Of a stretch of 64,000 bases of DNA, positions 1 to 7,633 are shown piece by piece (position 1 is the stretch's first letter; each line of letters begins with the position of its first letter). The stretch comes from an uncultured Bacteroidota bacterium. Its GTDB lineage: Bacteria > Bacteroidota > Bacteroidia > Bacteroidales > VadinHA17. The notes below the pieces were generated by a model that saw only the letters and a list, made by a program, of their open reading frames with translations, ran no database searches and was not told where the DNA came from. Both the position numbers and the translations under genes were made by a program. Location of the stretch: the NCBI GenBank assembly GCA_903824785.1, contig CAIJYD010000101.1, positions 62,001 to 126,000 on the forward strand, given 5' to 3'.

Positions 1-998
1 TCTTTATTTCAGGCACAGAGGTGCAATACTTGATTGAATTATCTATAATATTTCCAATTGCAATATGAAACAGATCGATATTTCCCGATACATTGAAATT
101 ATCACCTTCCTTAATAAATGAGAATGAACCTCCTTTTTCTTTTATCTGAACGGCATAGGTTTCAGTTACATTTTCAATAACCTGAGATACGTCAATCGAT
201 TCATTAAGGAGTGGAGTACCTGCTTCTGAAAACGATGCTTTGAGAAGTTCTTCAACTCTTTGCTTAAGTTTATTATGTTCCGTCTTTATTACCTGTGAAT
301 AAAAGGTAAGTTTCTCGTCATTTTCAACTTTATCGGTTTTTAAAATCATACTGTTTGCAAGGGAGATATTTGTAAGAGGTGTCTTGAATTCATGTGTAAT
401 GTTGTTAATAAAATCCACGATGTTTTCGGTAAGTCTTTTTTCCTTCTTATAATACGCAAAGATCATTATAAATGACAAAGTTACAAGGATCAGCAAAGCA
501 ATGGAAAAGATGAAAATGTATCCGATCTGGGCTATGATGAAGTCACGTTTTTCAGGAAACTTTATTCTGAGTTCAAACCCCGATTTCTGCAAGGCCTTTT
601 CCAGGTTATCGCTGAAATAGACACTGTTGCCCTGAGACGTCTTTATTCCCGTTTTATTCTCAACTATATCGAACTCAAAGTCAAGATTGATTCCATAATA
701 CTTAAGGTCATTCTTGATCATAGCACCCATATTAGCCCACTCCTTGCGGTTTTTCATCATAATACAGCACGATCCGGCAACACCCTTTCTCAGACAGTTG
801 CTTACCTCCCTGCATATTGCCTGGTCTGTGGCAAGATTCTCGACAATGCGGTTCATAGCCATATTTACACTGTGATTGAACTGGGCTTCCTGCATCTCAG
901 CAGCCTTCATTATCCATTTTATCTGTATTCCTGCCAGAGCGATAAGTGAGGCAAGAGTAAAAATAAGAATCGTTAACTGTGATTTTGATTTTTTCATT
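1..998 (-). CDS. Sensor histidine kinase, C-terminus cut by window edge
   Basis: The gene starts at 998 (an in-frame ATG two codons upstream, at 1004, is an alternative) and runs off the left edge, so its ATPase end is missing. The visible 332 residues show a transmembrane helix at about 7-28, an extracytoplasmic domain at about 30-155, a second helix at about 156-182, then a HisKA dimerisation domain with the H-box THEFKTPLTN (His202). The N-box GNIIDNS is near the end of the visible part. The extracytoplasmic domain has a cysteine cluster (Cys62, 68, 77 and 78). Such kinases phosphorylate a response regulator, presumably encoded beyond the edge. The gene diverges from a cysteine-rich exported protein, which suggests the pair responds to a metal or thiol-reactive stress (inference). 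The kinase assignment is secure; the ligand is unknown. Confidence 0.93.
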
Positions 999-1033
999 TG
1001 CATCAAAAGTAAGCAGATTTTATAATTACAAGG

Positions 1034-1041
1034 CAAATTTA
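1034..1041 (-). promoter_or_regulatory. Candidate Bacteroidetes -7 element for the histidine kinase
   Basis: The minus strand reads TAAATTTG, an exact match to the TAnnTTTG word of Bacteroidetes sigma-ABfr promoters. A start site 7 bases downstream would give a leader of about 25 bases before the kinase. I see no strong -33 element. Confidence 0.45.
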
Positions 1042-1096
1042 ACATCGGCTTAACACGAATTAACCTCTTTATAACCTGATTGAGCTATTTTATTAA

Positions 1097-1104
1097 TATT
1101 TTTG
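1097..1104 (+). promoter_or_regulatory. Candidate Bacteroidetes -7 element for the Cys-rich gene
   Basis: TATTTTTG matches TAnnTTTG and lies about 30 bases before the ATG at 1135. With the kinase element at 1034-1041 it forms a compact divergent promoter region about 130 bases long. Confidence 0.45.
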
Positions 1105-1134
1105 CCATGAAATAAATATTAAAACTTTTAAAAT

Positions 1135-1476
1135 ATGAAAAAAGTAATTTTAGGTTTATCAGGAATAGTATTAGTAGCATTTGTTGTAATTATGGTTGCA
1201 AATGCACAGAGCAGTACACAGGAAGGCAAAAAAGCTTCAACTGAAATGTCTAAAGGTTGTGGGAAATGTCCTTCAGCTGCAACTTGCGCTGCCAAAGGTG
1301 ATGTTGTTACAGCTGATGCGGTAAAATGCGATCCTGCAAAATGCAAAGAGATGGGATGCGATCCTGCAAAATGTAAAGAAGGAAAATGCGATCCTGCAAC
1401 CTGCAAAGCCAAATGTGCTGCTGCTGAAGGAAAGAAATGTGATCCTGCCAAATGCCCGGGAATGGCTACGAAATAG
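1135..1476 (+). CDS. Small exported cysteine-rich repeat protein (CDPAKC repeats)
   Basis: This 113-residue protein has a Sec signal peptide (hydrophobic core about residues 4-22, VANAQ before the likely cleavage site). The mature part has 12 cysteines (42, 45, 51, 65, 70, 75, 80, 85, 90, 94, 102, 107). CxxxxC units of the type CDPAKC recur at 65-70, 75-80, 85-90 and 102-107, the first three with an exact 10-residue period, mirrored in the DNA as a 30-base repeat. I do not recognise a named family. Regular cysteine pairs in a lysine-rich chain would suit thiolate metal binding or redox buffering in the periplasm (inference). It diverges from a sensor kinase that has its own periplasmic cysteine cluster. 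A stem-loop with a T-rich tail follows at 1524-1572. Confidence 0.8.
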   Translation: MKKVILGLSGIVLVAFVVIMVANAQSSTQEGKKASTEMSKGCGKCPSAATCAAKGDVVTADAVKCDPAKCKEMGCDPAKCKEGKCDPATCKAKCAAAEGKKCDPAKCPGMATK

Positions 1477-1523
1477 TTTTGAAAATATTTACGGACTGAT
1501 TCTTTCAGTTCTATTGTGTACCG

Positions 1524-1572
1524 GAGTCATAATTGTCTGCTGAAAAGCCGATAGTTATGACTCTTTCTTTTT
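1524..1572 (+). terminator. Rho-independent-type terminator after the Cys-rich gene
   Basis: A perfect 9-base stem (1524-1532, GAGTCATAA, with 1555-1563) encloses a 22-base loop and is followed directly by TTTCTTTTT. It lies 48 bases after the stop codon of the Cys-rich gene. Confidence 0.6.
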
Positions 1573-1675
1573 AATGTTTTCTGGTCCTCCTTCGCTACCA
1601 ACTTCGCTAAAGATTTGAAAGCGTTGAAACTCCAAACTTTAGTTCACTTTAGGAATTTATTAAGGACAAAGTTCT

Positions 1676-1683
1676 TAATTTTG
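1676..1683 (+). promoter_or_regulatory. Candidate -7 element for the cupin gene
   Basis: TAATTTTG matches TAnnTTTG and is 46 bases before the cupin ATG. A copy of an intergenic repeat (1629-1647, see findings) lies just upstream. Confidence 0.4.
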
Positions 1684-1728
1684 CAGGGTCTGAATCCATA
1701 AATGGAACATCATTAAAATTATTAAGCT

Positions 1729-2061
1729 ATGAGTACAAATGAATTTGAAAAGTCGAAGGTGTTCAGTTTTAACGAATCGGTTGAATATTCTGATGGCGGA
1801 ATTGTCAGCAAGACAGTTTTAAAAAAACAGACCGGAAATATTTCGCTTTTTTCTTTTGACAAGGGAGAAGCATTGAGCGAGCATACAGCTCCGTTTGATG
1901 CAATGATTGAGGTAGTTGATGGGAGAGGAGAGGTTATTATTGGAGGAAAATCATTTATCCTTGAGACGGGACAAACCATTATAATGCCTGCAAATATAAC
2001 TCATGCTGTAAAAGCAGTCGAGAAATTCAAGATGGTTCTGACAATGATTAAAAGCAGCTGA
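1729..2061 (+). CDS. Single-domain cupin protein
   Basis: The 110-residue protein is a small all-beta cupin: the first conserved motif is recognisable around EHTAPFDAMIEVVDG and GEVIIGG, and the second around PANITHAV. It has no signal peptide, so it should be cytoplasmic. Only part of the usual His/Glu metal ligand set is obvious, namely the His of EHTAP and the His of ITHAV. Small cupins of this kind bind a metal and a small ligand or act as sensors or isomerases; the specific role cannot be told from sequence. It is followed after 29 bases by a convergent phosphate permease gene, so it is probably monocistronic. Confidence 0.75.
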   Translation: MSTNEFEKSKVFSFNESVEYSDGGIVSKTVLKKQTGNISLFSFDKGEALSEHTAPFDAMIEVVDGRGEVIIGGKSFILETGQTIIMPANITHAVKAVEKFKMVLTMIKSS

Positions 2062-2090
2062 TAGAGCTGAATTAATTTCTGATAAACTGT

Positions 2091-3077
2091 TTAAAATACC
2101 AGGCTGAAAACGAAATACATTACGCATCCAATAGAAGCACTTACAGGAATTGTAAGGATCCATGCCCAGAAGATGTTTTTTGTAACACCCCATTTAACCG
2201 CTGAAGTACCTTTTCTGGCACCAACTCCAATAATGGCACCCGTAATGGTATGAGTAGTACTTACCGGAATCCCGAAATGAGTTGCCCCGAATAAGGTCAA
2301 AGCTCCGGCTGTTTCAGCGCAGAAGCCTTCAAAAGGTTTGACCTTGGTTATCTTTTGTCCCATTGTCTTGACAATCCTCCAGCCACCAAAAAGAGTGCCC
2401 AGTGCAATTGCTGTCTGACATGAAAGTATTATCCATAATGCAATCGGATCCTCTTTAGTGGCCAGGCCCGATACAATCAAAGCTGCCCATATTATGCCCA
2501 TCGATTTCTGAGCATCATTTCCGCCATGACCGAGGCTAAGTGTGGAGGAGGAGATTATTTGAAGCTTACGGAATATTTTGTCAACATTTGAAGGAGTAAA
2601 ATTTCTGAATAAATAGACCACGATCGTGGATATAATGAAGGACATTACCATTCCGAGGACCGGTGCAATAAAAATAAACAGAACTATCTTTATTACTCCT
2701 GCAAAAACAATTGAGCTAATTCCGGAATGGGCCAGAGCAGCACCAATAAGTCCTCCTACAAGGGTATGCGATGAACTTGACGGAAGTCCCCACCACCATG
2801 TTAGCAGATTCCATCTTATTGCAGCAAAAAGAGCCGCTGCAATTACTGTAAGTGTCAGTACATCAGGATTAACAACACCTTTTCCTATAGTATGCGCTAC
2901 TTTTAAAGGAAAGACGGTAAATGCAATAAAATTGAAAAAGGCAGCCATCATAACAGCAACCAGGGGAGAAAGAACTTTCGTGGATACAACAGTTGCTATG
3001 GAGTTTGCTGAATCATGAAATCCGTTGAGAAAGTCAAAAATAAGTACAAGGGCAATTACAATATGGAGAAATGTCAT
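2091..3077 (-). CDS. pit: PiT-family inorganic phosphate permease (copy 1)
   Basis: A 328-residue polytopic membrane protein of the PiT family, which imports phosphate (often as a metal-phosphate complex) driven by a proton or sodium gradient. The two inverted family signatures are present: NGFHDSANSIATVVSTK near the N-terminus and LGHGGNDAQKSMG in the second half, with GIPVSTTHTITGAIIG near the C-terminus. By hand count it matches the second PiT protein (4070-5059) at about 82% over the first 120 residues, so the two are recent paralogues. It lies downstream of PiT copy 2 and the DUF47 gene on the same strand, but behind a 299-base gap, so it may be transcribed separately. I saw no exact TAnnTTTG word in that gap. 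Confidence 0.92.
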   Translation of the reverse strand: MTFLHIVIALVLIFDFLNGFHDSANSIATVVSTKVLSPLVAVMMAAFFNFIAFTVFPLKVAHTIGKGVVNPDVLTLTVIAAALFAAIRWNLLTWWWGLPSSSSHTLVGGLIGAALAHSGISSIVFAGVIKIVLFIFIAPVLGMVMSFIISTIVVYLFRNFTPSNVDKIFRKLQIISSSTLSLGHGGNDAQKSMGIIWAALIVSGLATKEDPIALWIILSCQTAIALGTLFGGWRIVKTMGQKITKVKPFEGFCAETAGALTLFGATHFGIPVSTTHTITGAIIGVGARKGTSAVKWGVTKNIFWAWILTIPVSASIGCVMYFVFSLVF

Positions 3078-3376
3078 TTTAGAGAAGACTGCAAAATAAT
3101 TTTAAATTTTTCCTGATTTTGTAATTATTCTGAAATGATAAGTTGTTTATTATTTGATGTTTACATTTCAATAATTATTCAAATCATACAATAGAAAAAT
3201 AGTCTTAATGGAACTAAGATCAAAATGATTCGATAAATTTATTTTCTTTTCAGGAAAGATAATGTAAAAGAACTATATATGAAGATGTGAATGCTTCATC
3301 TATAGATAAATAGATCAAAACAGGAATGTTTATTTTTATTTAAAAAATAAATGGATAGAGTAAAAAGGCCCCCTCT
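3078..3376. other. AT-rich intergenic stretch between DUF47 gene and PiT copy 1
   Basis: About 300 AT-rich bases with no coding potential. It probably holds the promoter of PiT copy 1 on the minus strand, but I found no exact -7 word, no strong hairpin and no RNA gene. Confidence 0.5.
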
Positions 3377-4027
3377 TTATGCCATTTTTATAAGAATCGC
3401 CTTAAGGGTGTCAGTTACATCCTCTTCCTCATCGACGCATCTTTCGAGAATCTCAAGGATCTTGTTGTTTTTCAGTAATTCCTTTGTATCTTCTTCTTTT
3501 TCAAATAGTTCAGAGATGCCTACATAGTAATATTCGTCAGCCTTGTTCTCGATCTCCTTTACTCTTTCACAAGCTTTTGTAATCTTTTCTTTATTGGCAA
3601 CCGGATCCTTCAGACAAAGCACCGCTGCTTCTATCTCCTTTGCGCCCTGGTAGATCATCTCAGCCATCTCCTTGTATATTGGGATCATCTTCTTTGGTTT
3701 ATAGAGACACATTCTGCGGCTGACACCATTTATAGAATCCACAACATCATCAATATGTGCTGTAAGTTCATGAATATCCTCCCTGTCAAAAGGAGTAATA
3801 AACGACTTGTTGAGTTGTTCGTATGTCTTATCGGTTATTGCATCTCCGATATGCTCAACCTCTTTTATCTCTTTATTGATCCTTTCATGCTCTGCGGGGT
3901 CGGTGCTCGACATCAGTTCTTTGAGAAGTTCGGCAGCTTTTACCAGATTCTGGGCATCACTTTCAAAAAGTGGGAAGAAGGAATGATCTTTAGGAACAAA
4001 AAACTTAAGAACGCTATCTATATTCAT
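3377..4027 (-). CDS. DUF47 / PhoU-like phosphate transport regulator
   Basis: The 216-residue protein is an all-helical DUF47 (TIGR00153, YkaA/Pit accessory) protein, distantly related to PhoU. Acidic helices contain the typical pairs of metal-binding residues, for example EVEHIGDAITDKTYE, HELTAHIDDVVDSING and VKEIENKADEYYY. Members are cytoplasmic partners or regulators of PiT permeases and are usually encoded beside one. Here the gene follows PiT copy 2 by 42 bases on the same strand, so the two are probably cotranscribed. The length is typical for the family. Confidence 0.9.
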   Translation of the reverse strand: MNIDSVLKFFVPKDHSFFPLFESDAQNLVKAAELLKELMSSTDPAEHERINKEIKEVEHIGDAITDKTYEQLNKSFITPFDREDIHELTAHIDDVVDSINGVSRRMCLYKPKKMIPIYKEMAEMIYQGAKEIEAAVLCLKDPVANKEKITKACERVKEIENKADEYYYVGISELFEKEEDTKELLKNNKILEILERCVDEEEDVTDTLKAILIKMA

Positions 4028-4069
4028 AGTTGAATTTATATTAATGTGTTAAAGGTAAGTATTTATCGT

Positions 4070-5059
4070 TTATCCAATTATCCAGTTCAGAAGATAATAC
4101 ATAGAGGAACCAACAATGGCTGATATCGGAATTGTCAGAATCCAGGCCCAGAATATACTGGTAGTAACACCCCATTTTACTGCTGATGCACCTTTTCTCG
4201 CTCCGGCACCTATTATGGCACCTGTTATAACATGTGTAGTACTTACAGGGATGCCGAATTGGGTAGCACCAAACAGGGTAAGTGCTCCTGCCGATTCAGC
4301 ACAAAACCCTTCGAAAGGTTTGAGTTTGGTTATCTTTTGTCCCATTGTTTTTACGATCCTCCAGCCTCCCAGTAGTGTTCCCAGTGCAATTGCTGCCTGG
4401 CATGAGAGGACAATCCATAAGCCAATCGGATCATTTTTTGTGGTCAGTCCTGCAGCTATAAGGGCAACCCAGATGATTCCCATTGACTTTTGTGCATCAT
4501 TTCCACCATGTCCGAGACTGAATGCTGCGGCTGAAAGAAGCTGAAGCCGGCGGAAGTGCTTATCAACCCCTGATGGTGAATGGTTCCTTGCAAGAAAGAT
4601 GACAATGGCTGATATCAGAAATGACATGACCATGCCAAGTAAAGGCGCTATTACTATAAAAATAATAATCTTAATTACACCTGCCATTACTACTGATCCC
4701 CATCCCGAACTTGCGACAGCAGCCCCTAATAATCCGCCGACGAGGGTATGGGAAGAACTCGATGGCAGTCCAAGCCACCATGTGAAAAGATTCCAGGTAA
4801 TAGCAGCTACAAGAGCAGATGCTATAACAGTCAGAGTAATTACATCCGGATTAATTACACCCTTTCCGATAGTTGTTGCAACTTTCAGAGGGAATATCAG
4901 AAATGCAATAAAATTAAAGAAAGCAGCCATTGTTACTGCTGCAATAGGTGAAAGAACTTTTGTTGAAACAACAGTTGCTATTGAATTTGCAGAATCATGA
5001 AAACCATTTATAAAGTCAAAAATCAAAACCAGACCAACTACAATATATAAGAATGTCAT
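4070..5059 (-). CDS. pit: PiT-family inorganic phosphate permease (copy 2)
   Basis: A 329-residue PiT phosphate symporter with the same signatures as copy 1: NGFHDSANSIATVV, LGHGGNDAQKSMG and GIPVSTTHVITGAIIG. About ten hydrophobic segments are visible. It is first in the pair PiT-DUF47 and is probably transcribed from the TAACTTTG word at 5171-5178 (minus strand). The two permeases flanking one DUF47 gene probably arose by duplication. Differences cluster in hydrophobic residues and loops, so their affinity or metal preference could differ (inference). Confidence 0.92.
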   Translation of the reverse strand: MTFLYIVVGLVLIFDFINGFHDSANSIATVVSTKVLSPIAAVTMAAFFNFIAFLIFPLKVATTIGKGVINPDVITLTVIASALVAAITWNLFTWWLGLPSSSSHTLVGGLLGAAVASSGWGSVVMAGVIKIIIFIVIAPLLGMVMSFLISAIVIFLARNHSPSGVDKHFRRLQLLSAAAFSLGHGGNDAQKSMGIIWVALIAAGLTTKNDPIGLWIVLSCQAAIALGTLLGGWRIVKTMGQKITKLKPFEGFCAESAGALTLFGATQFGIPVSTTHVITGAIIGAGARKGASAVKWGVTTSIFWAWILTIPISAIVGSSMYYLLNWIIG

Positions 5060-5356
5060 TTTGTATATATTTTAATACGAAGAAATTATTTAAAAATATT
5101 TGGATTGAAATGATAAGTAGTTCATTTCGTGATAGTTACGTTTTTAATTTAACCCCTTGTAAATTATGGTCAAAGTTACAGAATCAGAGCGATATACAGT
5201 TAATGATTTTATTAATTTATTGTTACAATTTAAGTTGGAATCTTTTTGAAAAGTATTAATTCCAATTTAATTATGTCCGTCAATTCAGTCATTGTATATA
5301 TTGTCAAATTGTATTAATTTTATTGCATTATTATGACTTTTTAAAACCAATTTATT
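5060..5356. other. Divergent intergenic region between PiT copy 2 and pepD
   Basis: About 300 AT-rich bases between divergent genes. It contains a minus-strand TAACTTTG word (5171-5178), a candidate promoter for PiT copy 2. No exact -7 word for pepD, no strong hairpin and no RNA gene were recognised. Confidence 0.45.
5171..5178 (-). promoter_or_regulatory. Candidate -7 element for the PiT2-DUF47 operon
   Basis: The minus strand reads TAACTTTG, an exact TAnnTTTG match, about 110 bases before the PiT start. Spacing is long, so this is a weak call. Confidence 0.3.
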
Positions 5357-6817
5357 ATGAATAACATAAGTAATCTGGAACCTAAGCAATTGTGGAATTA
5401 TTTTCATGAAATTACACAGATTCCTCGTCCTTCAAAAAAGGAAGAAAAAATTGTTGAATATATGATCAGTTTCGCTAAAAAGCATAACCTCGAAACTGTT
5501 GTGGATAAAGTTGGTAATGTCATTATCCGGAAACCTGCTACAAAAGGAATGGAAAACAGGAAGGGGGTCATTTTTCAGACACACCTTGATATGGTACCTC
5601 AGAAAAACAGCGATAAGAAACATGATTTTGAAAAGGATCCTATAGAAACTATTATTGATGGTGAATGGGTGCGGGCAAATGGCACAACACTCGGTGCGGA
5701 TAATGGGGTAGGTGTTGCAGCTGTTATGGCAGTTCTTGCATCAAATGATATTGTCCATGGTCCGGTAGAAGCTCTTTTTACTATTGATGAAGAGACAGGT
5801 ATGACAGGTGCTTTCGGGCTTAAAGCAGGGTTTTTGAATGGCGATATTCTGATGAATCTTGATTCTGAAGATGAAGGTGAACTGTATGTAGGATGTGCCG
5901 GCGGAATTGATGTAAGTATTGGAAAAAACTATTCAGAAGAAGCTACTCCGAAGGGATTGGCTTCCTATAAAATTACCGCAAAAGGGCTAAAAGGAGGACA
6001 TTCAGGTGTTGATATTGCCATGGGAAGAGCCAACTCCAATAAACTGATGTTTCGTTTTCTCATGCAAGCTGAAGCCGACTTCGGAATCAGGCTGGCTGAA
6101 GCTTCAGGTGGCGATCTTCGCAATGCCATTCCGCGCGAATCCAATTCAATCGTTTTAGTTCCGGAGATTAAAGCTGCAGAATTTGAAAAATTTGTAGCAG
6201 GTTATGAAAAAATGTATAAAGCTGAGTTTTCAGACACAGAACCTGATCTGATATTTTCCTGTGAGAAAACCGCAGCTCCATCAAAAGTTATGAATCAGGG
6301 AGATCATTTCAGAATTATCAGGGCTGTTTTTATATGCCCGAATGGTGTTGTCAGGATGAGCCAGGCTATGAAAGGGCTTGTGGAGACATCTAATAACCTT
6401 GCAATTGTACGTTGTAAGAATGGCAGGTTTGAAGCCCACAATCTTACAAGAAGTTCCGTCGATTCGGCCAAGGAGGCAACTGCGTGGAAAATTGCTGCTG
6501 TGTTTCAGCTGATTGATGCGGATGTTAAGCTTGAAGGAGGTTATCCCGGCTGGAAACCAGATATGCATTCACCGGTTCTGGCAACCATGAGTAATGTTTA
6601 TAATGAAATGTATGGAATTATCCCTGACATTAAAGCTATTCATGCTGGTCTTGAATGTGGTCTTTTGGGTGGCGTATATCCACATCTCGATATGATCTCG
6701 TTCGGGCCAACAATCAGATATCCTCATTCCCCTGATGAGAAAGTGAATATTGCATCAGTAGGAAAATTCTGGAATTTTCTTGTTGGAACTCTGAAACATA
6801 TTCCTGTTAAAAACTGA
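5357..6817 (+). CDS. pepD: Cytosolic aminoacyl-histidine dipeptidase (PepD, M20)
   Basis: A 486-residue M20C metallopeptidase of the PepD family, which hydrolyses Xaa-His and a range of other dipeptides in the cytoplasm. The di-zinc site is intact: THLDMVP (His76, Asp78), LGADNGVG (Asp115), DEETGMTG (Glu145 as catalytic base, Glu146 as ligand), and the C-terminal AIHAGLECG with its His ligand. The dimerisation or lid domain carries GGHSG. There is no signal peptide. Length is normal for PepD. It is monocistronic between a divergent permease gene and a convergent regulator, with a perfect stem-loop just after its stop. Confidence 0.95.
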   Translation: MNNISNLEPKQLWNYFHEITQIPRPSKKEEKIVEYMISFAKKHNLETVVDKVGNVIIRKPATKGMENRKGVIFQTHLDMVPQKNSDKKHDFEKDPIETIIDGEWVRANGTTLGADNGVGVAAVMAVLASNDIVHGPVEALFTIDEETGMTGAFGLKAGFLNGDILMNLDSEDEGELYVGCAGGIDVSIGKNYSEEATPKGLASYKITAKGLKGGHSGVDIAMGRANSNKLMFRFLMQAEADFGIRLAEASGGDLRNAIPRESNSIVLVPEIKAAEFEKFVAGYEKMYKAEFSDTEPDLIFSCEKTAAPSKVMNQGDHFRIIRAVFICPNGVVRMSQAMKGLVETSNNLAIVRCKNGRFEAHNLTRSSVDSAKEATAWKIAAVFQLIDADVKLEGGYPGWKPDMHSPVLATMSNVYNEMYGIIPDIKAIHAGLECGLLGGVYPHLDMISFGPTIRYPHSPDEKVNIASVGKFWNFLVGTLKHIPVKN

Positions 6818-6824
6818 GAGATCA

Positions 6825-6852
6825 GGAGGTTTTCCCTCGGTGGAAAACCTCC
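6825..6852. terminator. Perfect 11-bp hairpin between convergent genes
   Basis: GGAGGTTTTCC (6825-6835) and its exact reverse complement (6842-6852) are separated by 6 bases. It lies 7 bases after the pepD stop and 6 bases from the end of the convergent LytTR gene, so it probably works as a bidirectional terminator. There is no long T tract on either side, so it may act through the stem alone or protect 3' ends. Confidence 0.6.
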
Positions 6853-6858
6853 GGGTTC

Positions 6859-7623
6859 CTATCCCGTATATCTCGACATATGAGCAAGGAACAGATCTTT
6901 TCTGTTCCTTGATATTGGAACCTGCGAAGAATCGGTCATTTCAATATACCCTCCATCCTGTCTTACATATTTCCTTACAAAATCGAGATTGATAAGATGT
7001 GAATTATGTGGACGGAAAAAATTTCTGTCATTGAGAAGATCCTGAAACTCCTTTAAGTGTTTCGAAACAAGGATCTTTCTTTTATCATTAATAAAAAACC
7101 AGGAATAACTCCTGTCGGCTTCTATCCGGATAATATCTTTTGGATTCAGATATTCTCTTCCATCGGAGGTTGGTATCACAAGCCGGGTTGGATGTGCCGT
7201 CCTGATGTTTTCCAGAAGAGCTTCAAACGTTTCATTTCCTATAAATGTACCTGTAGTGCGCTTATGCACAACACGGTTTACAGCTTCTATGAATTCATTA
7301 ATATTAATCGGTTTCAGAATATAATCTACTGCACTGAATTTAATGGCTTTAATTGCATAATGGTTAAATGCCGTTATAAATACAACATCAAAGTCCTTCT
7401 CGGGGAAATGTGTAAGAAGGTCAAAACCGGTTCCATTCGGCATTTCAACATCGAGGAAAACAAGTTCAGGTTTTATCTCTTTAATAAGCTGAACACCATC
7501 TTTTACATTATGGGCTTTTCCTGTTACTTCAAGACCCGGACAATATTCACCTATTATAGAGGAGATGAACTCAACAGCATCTGGTTCATCATCAATAATA
7601 ATTGTTATCAGCTTGTGGTTCAT
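6859..7623 (-). CDS. LytTR-family response regulator
   Basis: A 254-residue two-component response regulator. The receiver domain (about 5-120) has the acidic pocket DDEPD, the phospho-acceptor Asp58 in VFLDVEMPNGTG, and the conserved Thr and Lys in VFITAFNHYA and YILKP. The LytTR DNA-binding domain (about 150-250) has the typical RIEADRSYSWF and FFRPHNSHLINL segments. It begins 10 bases after the stop of the TPR-histidine kinase gene, its evident partner (LytS/YehU-type pairing common in Bacteroidetes). Target genes are not apparent in the window. Confidence 0.94.
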   Translation of the reverse strand: MNHKLITIIIDDEPDAVEFISSIIGEYCPGLEVTGKAHNVKDGVQLIKEIKPELVFLDVEMPNGTGFDLLTHFPEKDFDVVFITAFNHYAIKAIKFSAVDYILKPININEFIEAVNRVVHKRTTGTFIGNETFEALLENIRTAHPTRLVIPTSDGREYLNPKDIIRIEADRSYSWFFINDKRKILVSKHLKEFQDLLNDRNFFRPHNSHLINLDFVRKYVRQDGGYIEMTDSSQVPISRNRKDLFLAHMSRYTG

Positions 7624-7633
7624 CTTTAACTAT

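Noticed and set aside
1128-1451. Minus-strand 107-residue frame with AGSHF repeats opposite the Cys-rich gene
   Set aside because: It is the antisense of a real repeat-bearing gene; the repeats simply mirror the CDPAKC codons, and the plus-strand gene has a signal peptide and terminator.
4116-5000. Plus-strand frames of 142 and 133 residues opposite PiT copy 2
   Set aside because: They are antisense to a highly conserved permease, have no recognisable domain, and similar shadows occur opposite PiT copy 1.
7057-7629. 190-residue plus-strand frame opposite the LytTR regulator
   Set aside because: Composition is poor in typical protein patterns, it lies wholly inside a conserved gene on the other strand, and no start context supports it.
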